In this document: positions 1 through 13,600 of the stretch, piece after piece | Layout: each line of letters opens with the position of its first letter | Position numbering within the stretch: position 1 is the first letter of the stretch | Assembly: GCF_023053635.1 (NCBI RefSeq) | Contig: NC_086192.1 | Coordinates: 16,344,001-16,408,000 of the forward strand | Direction of reading: 5' to 3' | DNA from: Elgaria multicarinata webbii | Taxonomy: Eukaryota; Chordata; Lepidosauria; Squamata; Anguidae | Length of the DNA: 64,000 nt | Position numbers and translations under genes: made by a program | Notes under the pieces: generated by a model | What the model was told of the DNA's origin: nothing | Databases searched by the model: none | What the model saw: only the letters and a program-made list of their open reading frames with translations

Positions 1-219
1 AATTCCTTTATTAAGGTTAACTCAGAGCTCCCCCCCCCAAAAAAAATGTGTAGGATTTTGAGATCTCCAGATCTCTTCACCGGACAAGAAGTCCCAAAAT
101 GTGGGTTGTGGGAGGGCGGAAGAGGAGGGGAGATGGCCGGGGGGGGGGCGCTTTGAGCAGAAGGGGAAAAAGGTTTTGAAAACGTTGAAACCGACCGGAC
201 GCGCCATTTCCCCTTCCAG

Positions 220-330
220 ACGCACCCCACGCTGAGGCTCCGCTTGGGCGGCCTGGAGGAGAAGGCGGTCGAGAGGGCCAGCGCGGAGGCGCTCCAGGTC
301 GCCGTCGCTTCCGGGAGGGGGGCGAGCCAG
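220..330 (+). CDS. First visible exon of the MROH-type gene
   Basis: A CT-rich tract ending in CAG precedes position 220, and a GTGCGG donor follows 330. The exon is 111 bases, phase 0 at both ends, as the next exon at 1061 requires. The joined peptide reads GRGASQ then ELWVRML, matching the MROH1 layout in which a short helix precedes a VLWPYLL-like helix. It is the weakest exon of the gene because it is short and its first half is not conserved to my eye. No other coding sequence was found in 1-219. Confidence 0.62.
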
Positions 331-1585
331 GTGCGGAGCCCGTTGAGACCGACCTCGTTCTGCAGAGTACAAAAGGACGGGCACGGGGACGGGGGACCCC
401 GACCGACGTGGGCCAGCCTGGGTCGTGAAACGAACGTTTCCCGGTGCAGAGAGGCCAGCAAAGGGGTTCCTCTGTAACCGCTGTTCCTTTTAATCCGCTG
501 CGGGCGCTTGCGGGCAGGGTGCCGGTATGAAACAGGGCGGCGGCGGCGGCGGCCCAGTCTCTGCCCCAGAGGGGTTACAGTCTAGGTGAAAGAGGCCCTG
601 CGGGATGTCAGAGTTAGGGAACAGCGGGGCAGATCTGAGAACGGAGAAGCAACTGAAGTGGGGAGGCCGCGGAAAAGGGGGAGGAAGGTTTGAGGGGGCT
701 GGTGGCAGGGGCCCGAGGGAAGGGGACCAGGGAAGGCGTGGCTGCACTGGGGTTCCGGAGGGGGGCTGGGAGAAGGAAGAGGAAGGGGATTGAAGGACAA
801 AAACGGGGGGAGTTTGCTCGGTGGAAGGCATCCACCAAGCCAAATGGGTGGGAATTGTACCCCCACACAGCTGGAGGGTGCCAGGCAGGCTGGAGCCTCC
901 TTTGCCGACCCGCGTGGGAGAGGCCCGGGGCCTCCCAGCCTGTCTCTGGCCAGAGCAGCCCCTCTGGCTGGCATGGAAAGGGAAGCCCGGGGCTGTGCGG
1001 TGGGGCAGGCCGGGGAGGGCGCTGCTGCCGCCCACGCCAAGCCCTTGCCCTCCTTGGCAGGAATTATGGGTGCGGATGCTCGGCTACGTGACGCAGCCCC
1101 ATTACGCGGCTTCGGCCACCCCGCTGTGCCGGGCCTTGAGGCAGCTGGCCGAGCAGCGGTTGCGGCAGGTCGTTCACGGGCAGGACGGCTGGGAGCCAGG
1201 TGGGTGCGCCGGGATGGGCCCAGCGGCTGGGGGGTTAGCAAGAGACACGGGGGGGGCAACGATGCAGCAAGCCAGCTGCCATCCTGCCGGCGTCCTCCCT
1301 GCAGGCCTCTCAGGGCAGCCCCGCGGGCCGGTCCCGGCTCCTTTCGGCTCGTCAGCTGCTAGTCCCTAAGAAGCCTGAAGGGCCGGCCTTGTGCTGGGTG
1401 CTGCGTACAGCCCAGGACCGGCAGGGTCAGCAGCCGGGAGGCCGCCCGTCCTCCGCTCGTGATGAGTGTAGACAAAGGCACGAGCCTTTGCAAAGTCGGG
1501 GGTGCAACGAGGAAACACTGCTTCTCTCGCTGTTTCTTGCTTCAGTTGCTGCCGTTGTGTTTCCTCTTACACCGCTCTTATTTGG

Positions 1586-1623
<38 letters not shown>

Positions 1624-4600
1624 TGTTCCTCCTCCCCCCCCGCCCTCTCTCTTTCTCTCTCTGCCTCCCAGTGAATTCACCGACGGCCCAGGAATTGATG
1701 GCTTGCCTCTTGGTAAGCGCTGTGGGTCCCTGGGGCCCAAGGGAGGTGGGTGTGCCTCTCCGGTAGCCCCCCAGAAGGGGGGATCCTCCTTGTTGGACTC
1801 TGGGAGGCAATTGGTTCTCTTTTGCTGCCATCGGCCCATCCGTCGCTTCACCAGATCCCGGACCTCTTTCCACAATAGCCTGGGTTTCCATAGTGAAAGC
1901 GACCTCATGGAGAAGCCGGGTGGGCCGTCCTTGGGAGGGCCTTCAGCGACAGAGGTGCCACAGCCTGAAAGGCCCCATGTACCCATCTGCTGGATTTCAG
2001 GCATTGAGGCACTGGGGGGGGGGGGGAACCAGGCAGGACCTCTGATGTTGGTCTAAGCGTGGTATGGGAGGACACGGAAGACAGCAGGGTCCTTCGGGGT
2101 CCCTGCTCCCCACCTGCACATGGCTTTAAAGCAGAGGTGCAGAATCTGTGGCCCGTGGGCCTAACCCAGCCTGCGGAGTCTTGTGCTCCCCTCAGCTCTG
2201 CAAGCCCCACCCCTCCCCAAGCTCCGCCCCCTGGGGATAAGGAAAAGCACATTGCTCTAATGCTAGAGCTGAACAGGTTCCCGATGTTGCTGGAAGAGCA
2301 TGGAGGGAAAGGCTCCACCCCGTAGAGTGCGCCACAATCGCCCAATCTGGATGGGTGCCGGCAGAAATTTGAGTTTTCCTCCAAGCCTTCTCCGTCCCCC
2401 ATCCTCATGTCCCCCCCCCTCTTGCAGGCCCTGGCGGTTTCCCCCCTGGAAGGGTCCGGCCGCGGCACGGCGGCGCTGCTCCTGCTGAACGCCTTGCGCC
2501 CAGAGATCTACAAGGCGGTAGCGGAGCACTGGTGGGTGGAGGTGCCCGTCATGGTCCATTACCTGGAAGGTGAGAGGCCCGGCTGGGCTGGCGACGCGTC
2601 ACCTGGGCTGCGCGTCAGGCCTTTGGGGAATACCGGATGCCGCGCCGCGTTCACACAGCCCTGCGTGTCCCTAAATACTGTGCCAGCCAGGCCTCGCCCA
2701 CCGTGGGCAGTGTGACTGGCAGCCCCCTGCCCCTCGAACCCCCTGGCCATTCCTGGGAGAGTGGTGGGGTCACCGGAACGGCTGGGTCGGTGCAACGGCG
2801 TGTCCACCTGGCCCTTCCAAAAGCGCCCCGGCAGCTGCGGCCAGGAACTCTGCGCGTCCAACGCAGCGGGGCAGAACCTCGGTCCCACAGGGCAGATTCG
2901 TTCCTCTGGGGTTTCCAGCAGGCGAAAGTCCGTCTCCCGTTCTCCCAAGCACGGATCGTTTGGAGGTGGAAATGCTGAGTTAGTGGCAGGAAGCCCTTCG
3001 AGCTAGGAATAGGCTGGCATTTGTGGGGGAGGCAGGGCCTTTCATTTTTGGCCCCTGTGCCTGTGGCCGCGCCCACCCCTGGCATAGGGCCCCCCGAGAG
3101 CTTCTCTGGCACCGAGTCCGGCCCACGCCCGCGTCCCTGACCCTCTGCTTTCTCTCCCGAAGGCCACAGCCGCTACACACTGGAACCGGCGGCGTGGGAG
3201 TGGAAGCTGCTGGAGGTAACCCCGGAGTCACGAGTGAGCGAGCAGGGCCCCCCGCCCACGCCCACGCTGCCGATCCTCCTCCCTGACCCCCGTTTCCCTG
3301 GTGCCTCCGCAGTTCCTGAAGAAGTCGTTGCAGAGGAACCGGGAGGCCGACGGCTGGAGCCTGGCCCTGGCCCGGGAGTTCGCCAAGCAGATGCTCACCT
3401 ACTGCAGCTCTTCCGCGGAGAACGTCAGTGGGGGGGCGGGGAGAGGGACTGGGGGGAGGCGCCCCCCTATATCCAGCCCACCCTTTCTTCGCCCAGCTAC
3501 CCGCCGCCTCTTCCTCCCACAAGCAGGGGGCTGGACGGCTCCCCCGGCGCCACGTTCTTGGCCGGGGAATCGTTCCGCTTCGGGGTGGATGGCCAAGAGC
3601 AGCAATGGGGCTTGGGGAGACCTGAGCAGCCTAGGGGGAGAAGCCGAGGGGATAACGCCCCAGGGTGGAGCACAGGGAGAGACCGGGGGGGGGCAGCACA
3701 TGTCTCTTTTGCCCAGGCCTGAATTGGAAGGCTGAGGCCAAATCCAGCCCTACCCGCGGCCCCAATCCAGCCACACGCCCTTCCCCCCCTTGACCACCAA
3801 TCGTTTGGAGGTGTCCCGGCGTCTCTGCGTTTCCCCCTCATTCCGAAAGCTCTCCGAAGGCTGAACGCAGGGCCGGCCGTATCGCGAGGAAGAGTGAGGC
3901 GGTCGCTTCAGGCGGCAGATGCTGAGAGGTGGCAGCAAGGTGTTGGGAAAGAGAACTGTGGGGGGGGGGGTCAATGTATTGTTGAGCCTACAGCTCCCCC
4001 CCCTCTCTCCCTCTTATCCAGGCCTTCCTCTACAAGGCCTTGGGACTGGCTCTCTCGGCTGCAGGGGACGCCCAGGGGGTGACGCTGCAGCTCCTGGACC
4101 TGCTGATGCACACGGACTACACAGACGACGGCCAGCGAAAGGCAAGGGCCTCGGCCGGGCTCCCGATTCACCCTTGCTGCCTGCACACGCGCAGACCCTG
4201 TAAATGCCCCGTTCCCTCCATTGAACAGATGCTGTGGGTTGCAAGCTGGCGATGAAGGGTGCTAAACCCAACAGCATAAGCCACCATCTCTCTGCCCCGT
4301 ATCTGGCATGACCTGGGCCGACCTTGCAGGGTTGTTGTAGCGTTTGCAGAGATGAATGTAGGAGAGAATGGGCACAGCGCAAAATCTGATGCGGATGATT
4401 TGGAATTTGGGGGTCTGGGATTCCACTCCAGGTGTTAGATTCGGTGTAAGGCAACCGGGTGGGGTGGGGTTGGGGGGCCAGATCAGGAAAATGGGGTGAC
4501 GGACAGCCTCCCTCTCTCACCCGCAGGGCGTTTGCTGGTGCCTGGCCCACTGTGCCGAGGGTCAGCTGGCGGCGGCGTTGCAGGCCCTGCGGCGCTTCGA

Positions 4601-7600
4601 GGAGGAGCTGTCCGAGGGAGAGGATTCGGTTTCCCTTCGGTTCAGCCAGGTTTGGACCAAACGTTCCACATGTCTTGATCCAGGGCCGGTCCAAAGCGTG
4701 ACGTCGGTGCCCGAAGCGGAGCACAGCGCATGCGGACGCAGCACACACCAGCCGGCCTCACCCTGGCACATTGGTCCAGTTGTGTTGGACCACGATGCCC
4801 ATTATCCACAGACAGCAGCAGGTTGGGGGGCGGCTGGCGGAGTCCCTTGGTGCGCCTAGACGAGAGCTGTTTTCTCTGGCTGGCTTCCTTTAGTTCATTT
4901 ATTCACACGTTGTGGAGTTGCCTTTCAGCCCAAACTGGGCTCCCACGGCGAGTCGCAATGAAAAAGTAAAACTATCGTCCTTTTTTAATAGGGGGGGGGA
5001 TTGAATTGGAGGCATTCTCCTTGCAAAGGGGGGGGCAGGGCGGGGACGGAGGGAAGCCGGCCTTTCTTCTCCCTCTCGGGTTTCCATGCCTTTGGGGCCG
5101 GCCTCCTCCGAGTCCCCCCACCGGAGTCCTTTCCGAACCAAGCATCCCTGATCTGACGCCCCAGGGCCGAATCTAGACCTGGGGGACATGAGCCGAGAGC
5201 CTCCTCTTGGGGGCAGGGGGATTTGGAGGCCCCAGGGAAGAAGAGGGCTGCTTGCTGTGACCACCGTCCTCCCTCTCCCACCACAGGGCTTGCCTCCGCC
5301 GGAGAAGGGCTGCGTGAAGAGTGCCCTCCTCCTCCTCTACAGCAGCGCCACGATCCGCGCCCCCCGCGAGCAGCTGCTCCCCCACCTGGCCGCTGAGGTT
5401 GTGCCCAAGATCCTCCACCATTACGTGACCTCCTGCAGCCCCGAGGTGGGCGTCCTTTGGCATTCGCCACGGATCGCTGGGGAGGGCGGAGGGCGGCGGG
5501 GTGAGCAAGGCGGGCGAGGGCTCCCATGCGAGACCTGGGTTCGAACCGCCCTCAGCCCAGAAGCTCGCTGGGTCGTCACCCTGCCACCACCTAACCTACA
5601 CCGCAGGGATGTTGTGCGTGTAAGAAAAGACTACTGTGCTCTCAGGAAGGACCTTGGGTGAAAGAGGGAGCTGCAAACCTCCGTAGATGGGAGCCATTCC
5701 AGGCACTGCTGCGTTGTTTACTCTGGCAGCGGGCTGCATGTGTGTGTGGGTGTCTCACGCCAGAGTTGAGTGTGCCGTTGTGTTCTCGGGAGCACCTGTG
5801 TCTTCTGGCCTCCCATTTTGGGCTTACAAAGAAGCGCAGAGAGGAGAGGAACTGGCCGGATCTCCCTCCAGTTTTGCACCACCACAAGACAAATCTGAAC
5901 GCCCTGCCGGGGGGGGGGGGGGGGGAGGGACAGGGAGCCGCCGGCCGGGCCGAGGGAGGGTTACGTGGGGCACCGGGGGACTTCCTGACAGTTGGCCATT
6001 GTGTCTTGCAGCGGCTGGACCAACCCTCTGGACCCAGGAAGGTACTGATCCAGCTGGGCCCCGTATGCCGGGAGTGGGAGGGTTGGGCCCCAGCCGGTGT
6101 GCTGGGCTTATCCTTGGATGCCAAATTCTTCTCTGCCGCTCCCTCCTTGAGCTTCCTTTGGCCAGCTGCCCTCCCCCTGCCTTGATTCCCTTTCTGTAAC
6201 TGGCCGCTCCACAGGGCACATCCACGCCACAAACATCGCACTGCTTTTCTCAGTGGTTCCCTTTGCCCCCAGAAAGAGGCGCTGTGTGGTGGGCTGGGAG
6301 GGCCGTGAGGTCTCTAACAGCGTGCGCAGCTCAGCGTTGGAGCCCCTGCTCGGCGGGCAGAAGGTCTCGGGTTCGATCCCTGGTGGCATCTCCAAGCGGG
6401 GCTGGAAAGACCCCTGCCTGAAACCCAGGGGAGCCGTGGTGGCCAGTCAGTGCAAGCCAGGGCTGTTGAGCCTCCTTGGGCCCATGTCACAGACGTTCTT
6501 GGGGGCTGCATTCCGGGGGGGGGGGGGTGCAAGCAAGCCAAAGGCAACAGGGGCAAAAATACCGGCACCTTTTAGCTTGAAGCTCTTACTGCAGGTAACT
6601 AAAGCCCTAGAAAGCAGTTCCAGCCCAGCAAGGGGTGTGACGCGGCTGAATGGCACCTCTGCCCGTGGAAGGGCTTTTGGCCCGCACTGGCCTGGCCGGT
6701 GTCTCTTCGCCCTGAATACGGCCCCCTCCCTCGCTCCCTCGCTCACTTCCCCTGCCTCCATCCAGGGAGCCAAAGACACAGCGCTGGTCCTGAGCTTTGC
6801 CCAGTCCGTGTCGGAGGTCAGCCTTTCCGCCCAGGGCAAGGGGGGCGCCGCCGCCTTCCCGCTCCCCCAAAAGAGGGTGCTGCTTGACCATCTCACGGTG
6901 AGTGGGGCAGCAGGGGGCGGGGCAGGAAAGGGCTCTCTTCGGCCCGTTCTGGGATGGAGCCCCGGGCGGGTTTTTATTCTGGGGGTGGACGTCCGCGTAG
7001 TGGGACGCTTTCACTGCCTGCCTGTCCTGCTGCACTGCTGAGAAGCTGGCTTAAGCCTTTGACCACCCCTGAGGTCAAAGGTCCCAGCCTGGGCCCCTCC
7101 ATGCTGGCCGAGGACGCTGGGAGTTGGAGTCCTTTGGAAAGAGTCCAGGACAGGCCCCAGAATCTCTTCCACGCAGCTCTTTCTCGCCCGCGGTGTCTGT
7201 TTCAGAACATTGTCAAAGCTGAGCCCGTGGATATCATTGAGTCTCCCGTCCGTCAGCAGGCGATGGTTGCCCTCCGGCACCTGAGGTGAGCACCCCGTTT
7301 CTCCCCCGCTCCCCAGTACTGCCCGGGCCTCAGTTCCATAGCCAAGAAGTGGATTTCGAAGCCTGCACTTAGTCCTGGCACACACGATGCCTTTGAGCAT
7401 GCACAGAGCGCCTGTTCCCCCCCACTGCCATATAATGGCCTCCATTTGTCAGAAAGGAGGAGAGTCCCCAGCCTCTCTTTCTCCCAAAAGGGACACCTGG
7501 GCATGGGGGTGTTTCTCCCCGCTGGATGTGTGGACAGACTGTCTTGAGAAGCGTCTGCATTTGAGCCACTACGGATGTCTGCCTGTGGCTGTTCGCACAC

Positions 7601-10600
7601 ACTGTGGGGCAGCGAGGAAACTTTCGACCCCTGGTCTTGTGGAGGGGGGCACTTTAGATGGCCGTGGGCAGGACTTCGGCTGTGGCGGGGGCCCTGGCCA
7701 ACCGCCGTTCCATGCTTTGCAACTGCTCATGCATTCCCGATCTGTTAGAATGCTTGCTGACCCCGGAAAAGAAATCCTCTGAGCGTGTGCAGGTTGGCAT
7801 TTTAAGCGGCCCTTGAACCCGTGCACTGTCAGCACGACAGGAATCAAAGGGGAGTTTGCCTCTGCCCACATCGCCTGCCGCTTTCCGTGCCCGGACGGTG
7901 CAGGCGTTGCCGGGGCCGACTCGTAGGAGCCCTTCATGAAGCCCTCGGCCACGCCGGTCCCGGACCCCGTGCTGGGAAAGGGAGCCCCCCCCCCCCCGGT
8001 CCAGCAGCCGCTCCGATGAAACAGGCCTTTTGCTCCACCCCTCAGCAAGGTGCCAGAGCCGCTGAGCCGCGAGGAGAACCGGGAGGTGGCGGAGGTGTGC
8101 CTGGGCCGGGTCCTGGTCCTCCCTCCAGCGGGGCTCTCTGAAGACGCCGGCCAGGTAGGCCGCCGTGCCGGGGCCCAGACGGGGGCTGCTCTCCCGGACA
8201 CGGGGGAGTGCTGCGGGGGTGGCCACTGCCTCCTCCCTGCCCCACCGCTGGGGGTCGCTCTGCCTTCTGCCCTTGCAGGCCCTGCACACGGCTGCCCTGG
8301 CCTCCTTGGCGGAGCTGGTGGAGGCGCTGCTGGAGGAGGGGGAGGCAGACGAGGCCGCGGGGGAGGCGGCCCCCTGCTCGGAGTGGTTCCAGCACGTCTT
8401 CCAGGTGAGCAGCGGGCCAGGAGGGGGCTCCACGCTTCCGGTCCTCGTGGTTCGGTCTCGCCCCAGGCAGCAGCGGGGCTGAATTTCTCTCAGCATTGGG
8501 GTGGGAGGGCACGCTTTCCATTGTGGGGGGAACTCTCGGGGGGGGGGGCACGTGTGTTTGGGGCCAAAATACCTGGCATCCCAGCCTATTTTAGCTCGGA
8601 GCGATTCATGCCGGTCGCTCAGCCTCCGGAGAGGCGTTTCAACCATTTAGAAGTGGGGATGGCAGGGAGGGGGGAGCTGCATAAAAGCCGGGGGGGTCAG
8701 GGGGGAGGGTGTGTGTCAATGGGTGGTCTCTTCCCCCCCCGGCCCTAAATTTGCATTTCCAGGCAAGGGGGGGGCTTCTCCCCGCCCTCCGTGAGATACC
8801 CAGCATGGGTTCTGAAGTGCCAGTAGACAGGCTGGGACCGTCCTGGGGCTGACCGTGTGTCCGTGTGCGTGTGTCCTGCCCCGTTCACACTTTACCCCAC
8901 AGATCTTGGGCTACTGGCTGGTGTCGGAGCGTGAGTGGGAGCGTTCCCGGGCCATTCAGCTGTGCGCCCACTTGCTGAGGGCGCGTCACCAGAGGAGCGG
9001 CGCTTCCGTGAGTAAGGCCCCGCCGCGTCAGCGGAGGGCTCCCCCAGCCCACCGCCCCACCCCGGGAAGGAATTCCCCAGGGCCACGCATCCGGGGGGGG
9101 AGCATGGGGGTGGATTAGGCACGGACCGGCCCCCCTGCCCAGTAAGCCTTGTCCACCCGCTTCTGTTTCTGCAGCCACGGATCCCCCCGGGGCAGTTCAG
9201 CCGCCTGGCTGGCGTGCTGGCGCCGTTCACCTGCGACACGCTGGGCACCATCCGGCAGGGTGCTGGCGACTGCATCAGGGTCCTGCTGAGCCTCCAAGGT
9301 GAGGCGCCTCATGAGCCCGGCCCGTGTGCCCCTACTTGGAAGGAGCCTCTGCGGAGTTCAGTGGGGCTTTACTCCCAGGGAAGAGTCCCTAACAGGACTG
9401 GGGAGACCCGGGTTCAAGTCCCCATTCACTCATGGAACTCCCTGGGTGACTTTGGGCCAGTCACCACCTCCCAGCCTCACCTACCTCACAAGGATGTTGT
9501 GCGGATAAAAACGGAGAGGAGCCGGATCACGTACCCTGGGTCTCTTGAAGGAGAGAAGCCGCCGGACGGGGCTTCGATCCCAGATGATCTGGTCTTTGTT
9601 CTGCAGCTGGGAGGTTCTGGGGGCCCTCGGCCCGTGGCCCGTGATGCCGACCCCCGCCGGCGGCCATGATGGGGAACATCCCTCTGGCCGCGTCTTGTAC
9701 GGCTGAGCCCAGGTGTCAGGGCGGCCATCGGGGCCGGGGCCAAGGCGGGCGTGGGCGGGCCCCTGCCCCCGCCCACCCCCGGTCCTGGGCTTGTTCCTCT
9801 CTGGCCGTCCAGCAAACAGGCAGCAGCCAGGCTGAGGAAGCGGAGGAGGAGCGTGGGGGGGGTATGAGAAGAGGGGCTCCTGCCCAGGGACCCTCCAGCC
9901 TGCGTGCCTCCCCTTCAGGCGCCGCGACGCCCCCCCGGGAGCCAAAGGGCCGCATGGAGGAGTGGCGGCTGCGTGGGATCCGGCAGGACCTCCAGAGCGA
10001 CCACGCCAAGGAAGTCCACGCGGCCTCTCTCCAGCTGGCCAAGGTAGCCCAGGCGGGAATGATCGAGGACCAGAGGGCAGGTCGCCAAGTGGGCCGGAGG
10101 TGGGCAGGCCCGGGCCCCTCCTTTCCGGGCACGAGAGCAGAAAGTCAACCAGGAGAGCAAAGAGATCCGTCCACAGCTGGGGAGGCATCTGCCTCCGGGA
10201 CGTTGAACCTCCTCCGGCTGGGGTCCGGATCCGGCCCTGCGCGTCTCCCTAGGAGGCCCTGCCCCTGCCAGGGGCCGGGGGGGGGGGAGTGAGGGTGGTG
10301 CAAAGGCCGGCCGGCAGCGGGGCCTTTCTGAACGCGCCCCCTTTCCCCCCCCCCCGCTCCAGGTGGTCAGCACTGCCTTGCCCTCCCAGGAGATCGTGGC
10401 CTTCCTGCGGGCCCTGCTGGAGCAGCTGAGGGCCGTGAGCGGGGCCTGCGACCAGGCCGTGCTGCTGTGGTTCGAGGCGGCCGTGAGGGTGCGGGGAGCG
10501 GACCTGAGGGACAAGGTACGGCCGGCTTTCGGCAGAGGCTGCCCAGGAGAGGCTCGCTCCTGCCAGGGCGCTGGGTCCCGGCCCACCGGGGAGAACCGAT

Positions 10601-13600
10601 GGCAGCGGGGTTTTGCCCTCCGGTGTGCGTCTGCAGGTGCCGGTCCTGCTGAAGGACTGGCAACCTGGACCGTCGTCGTTTCGTAACTCGGTTCGGCCCG
10701 TTCCCTTTCCTCCCCGTGGGTGAAGGAAGCCTGTCTCGCCGGTCTCGGGTCCGCCCTGGTTCCCAGGCACAGCCCCAGGGGCGTCGTTTCCCGGCCCTTC
10801 TCTCCCCTCTCCAGATCCGCGACCTGGTGGCTGTCGTTTGCTCCTCGCTGCGGCACTCGGAGGACCCCGCTCAGCGCCGCTGCCTGGCCCAGGCCGTCTG
10901 CATCCTGGCCGAGCGCCGCCGCAAGGCCGTCTGCGCCGCCCTCCTGGAGCACCCCTTGCTCCACGACCGGTACGGTGGCCACAAGGACCCGTTGCCCTGG
11001 GGGCCACCAACGGGCAGGCCGCCGTTAGCCATGACGTGGTTGCAATTAACGGGCGGGCAGGCCTCGCCTCCCTCCCTCCCTCCCTGTTAGCACTTCAAAG
11101 CAGCCTTCCCCAACCTGGGGCCCGCCAGGTGTGTTGGACTGCAACTCCCAGCATCCCACAGCCAATCGTAAAGCTCCCTGGGCCACAAGGGTGCGAAACC
11201 TCTTTCAGCCTGAGGGCAACATTCAATTTCAGAGAAGCCGTGGTGGAGGGGGGCGTTCCAGCGGTGGGCCCGGCTGAAGGGAAAATAGGGCGGCCCTTCT
11301 GGCACCCGGGCCTTGGCGAGGGGCCCGTGACGCCCACCCTTGGCGCCAGCCCCGCAGGCCGGCATTCTCTCCAAGCGGGTCGTGTCCCAACCCCCCCCCC
11401 CCGTGTGCCATTCCCTCCCCCAGGGCAAGGAAGGAGCTGTGGGCTGCACTGGCCACTTCCAAGAGCAACGCTGCACCTGTCCTGAAGTATTTGCTTGGCC
11501 GGCTGAGAGCAGAAGGAAGCACCGGCCCCAGCTGCGTGCCGGTGAGAGCTCTGGCCGTGGGGCGGGGGAGTGGGGCCGGGGCAGGCTGAATTCCTGGGGC
11601 TTGCGGGGGGGGAGGGGGGCGGTGACAAGAGCTCCAGCTATAACCTCTGTCTCCTGTAACCCCCACTCCGTCACTTATTAGGCGGAAAGCGCCACGTATG
11701 CGCTAGGAGCTGTACGGATCCTGGGAACAGCCCCGCTTCAAAACCCTTAAACCGGTTTTGTTGTACAATGTACTGTAAAGGAAGATTTTCAGGGGCTGGA
11801 TTGGGCTGCCGCTTCATTGGGCCCCCTCTGGCCTCCCGGCCTTCCGAAGGCAAGCGGGAAAGCCAGCCAGCACGGAGGAGGGCCCAGCGCTCCCTCCTGC
11901 GGTGGCTGGATTGGTGCTGGCAGGCTCAGTCCTGGCCTGGACGGGCCCTGCCTGGCCACGGGTCAGCCCTTCGCCCGGGAGAAGAGCGGCACCTTTGCCC
12001 GCAGAAGGCGCTCGGTCCGGTCTTTCCCGTCTCCATATAAAACGTCCTCGGCTCGTAGGGCTGGGAAAGAGACCTCTGGGTGACACATGGGCCTCTGAAT
12101 CCAGCTGCGCGTGACCGGGCTGCCTTCTGGAGAAGGGCCGTCGCTCCACGGTTCAGCTGACGGCCCCGGGTTCATCCACCGGCACCCCAGGGAAAGATTT
12201 GCTGTGAGCAGAGCTCCGGGAGGCCACGGCGCAGGTTGGGGCAAAGGTCTGGCCCCAGAGGGGGCCGCGGCCTCACCTGCCCCCCTCGGCTCTGTGTCGC
12301 TCCCAGGCTCTGGCGGCCCTCCGAGAAGTGGTCTTGGCTCTGGAGAGCTGCACCAGCCTGGTCCCGCTGCTCTCGGAGCTCTGCCACGCCCTCCTGTGGA
12401 AACTCAGCCGGGATCCGGACGAGGAGAAGCCGACGCCGGACGTTGCTGCTCTGGAAAGAAAGGGGGGCCTCGGAGTGGAGGCTGTGGAGCCGCCTCGCAA
12501 GTAAGGCCGCTGCCCTCTCCCCTGGCGGGCAGCCCCTCCCACGCCCCTTCGCCGCCTCCTTGCACCTTCTTTGCCTGGCCAGAGCCAAGCCGCTGCCCCT
12601 TCCTCTTCGCTCCGCGTCTCTCCTTTGTCTACGGAGGGAGATCCTGAGCTTCGGTCCGAGGCAGGACCCGAGGCGTTGCACTTTCGCCTGCCTTCTTCGC
12701 CTCCGGCAAACCTCCCTGTGGCGTCCAAGGCGCAGGGGTCGGCCCCCACCGTGAAGCAGAGCGAGGCCGTCGCCTCAGGCGGAAGATGCCGGGAGGCGGC
12801 ACGGGCTTGGAGGAGTGTGCGGTGGGCCACGCCGCCTGCCCTGCGCCCCTGAAGCCAGCCTGCCGCCTTCAGCACTTTTTAGCACGCTGTAGCTGTAGCC
12901 GTTGTTAGCGGATCCCTTTGGAATCTGGCCCACGCACTTAGAAGCCACGTTTCCAGCTCCGAGCCCGGCAGGAGCCGTCTTGAGAAGCGCTGCAGCGTGG
13001 CGTCGCTTGGACTAAGCAGGCACTGCGATGCCCCCTTGCAGCGCTGGCTCCAGGCTTTGGAGGGCTCTGGGGCAGAACGCCCTCGACGGGGCAGGGGGCT
13101 CCTTCCATGAGGCTGCCTCCTCGCCAGCTGCTCCTCCTCCTCCTCCTCCTGGCTCCCACAGGCTTGCTTGGCAGGCACAGAGCCAGGAGGCCGGGGCGTC
13201 TGCTGCTGCGAGAGGCGGCAGGTGGCCCTGGGGAAGAGGAGGAGGCCCGGCCTCCCCCCAGCGCCAGCCCCGCCCTGCCCCTCCATCCCCCGGCGGCTTT
13301 TGCCTTCCAGGCTGGCCGTGGAGGTGCTGCAGACCGTGCTCAGCAGAGCGATCCCAGAGGCTGCGCAGGAGCTGGACTTGGGAAACGCCTGGACCGTCTT
13401 GATGCAGCCAGGTAGCAGCCTCAGAGGCGCCGCCCTGTTGGCCAGGTAAGGGGAGCCTGGCTGCTAACGGCGGAAAATCCCAGCGGAGTAAAGACTCCTT
13501 TGCAACTGGAGCCAAGGAAAGCCAACCGGGTGTTTCTTGAAGTGCTGTCTTCTGATCTGAGCACCTCTCTCATAGTTTGCTAGGGAATTAGATATGGTCT

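Noticed and set aside
7-12. AATAAA on the minus strand at the left edge
   Set aside because: It could mark the end of a minus-strand gene, but no minus-strand exon is visible to its right; taken as chance.
22-1369. Several open frames of 120-225 codons on both strands
   Set aside because: GC-rich DNA has few stops by chance. They show proline/glycine/arginine-rich nonsense and lack splice or start signals, apart from the two exons assigned to the MROH gene.
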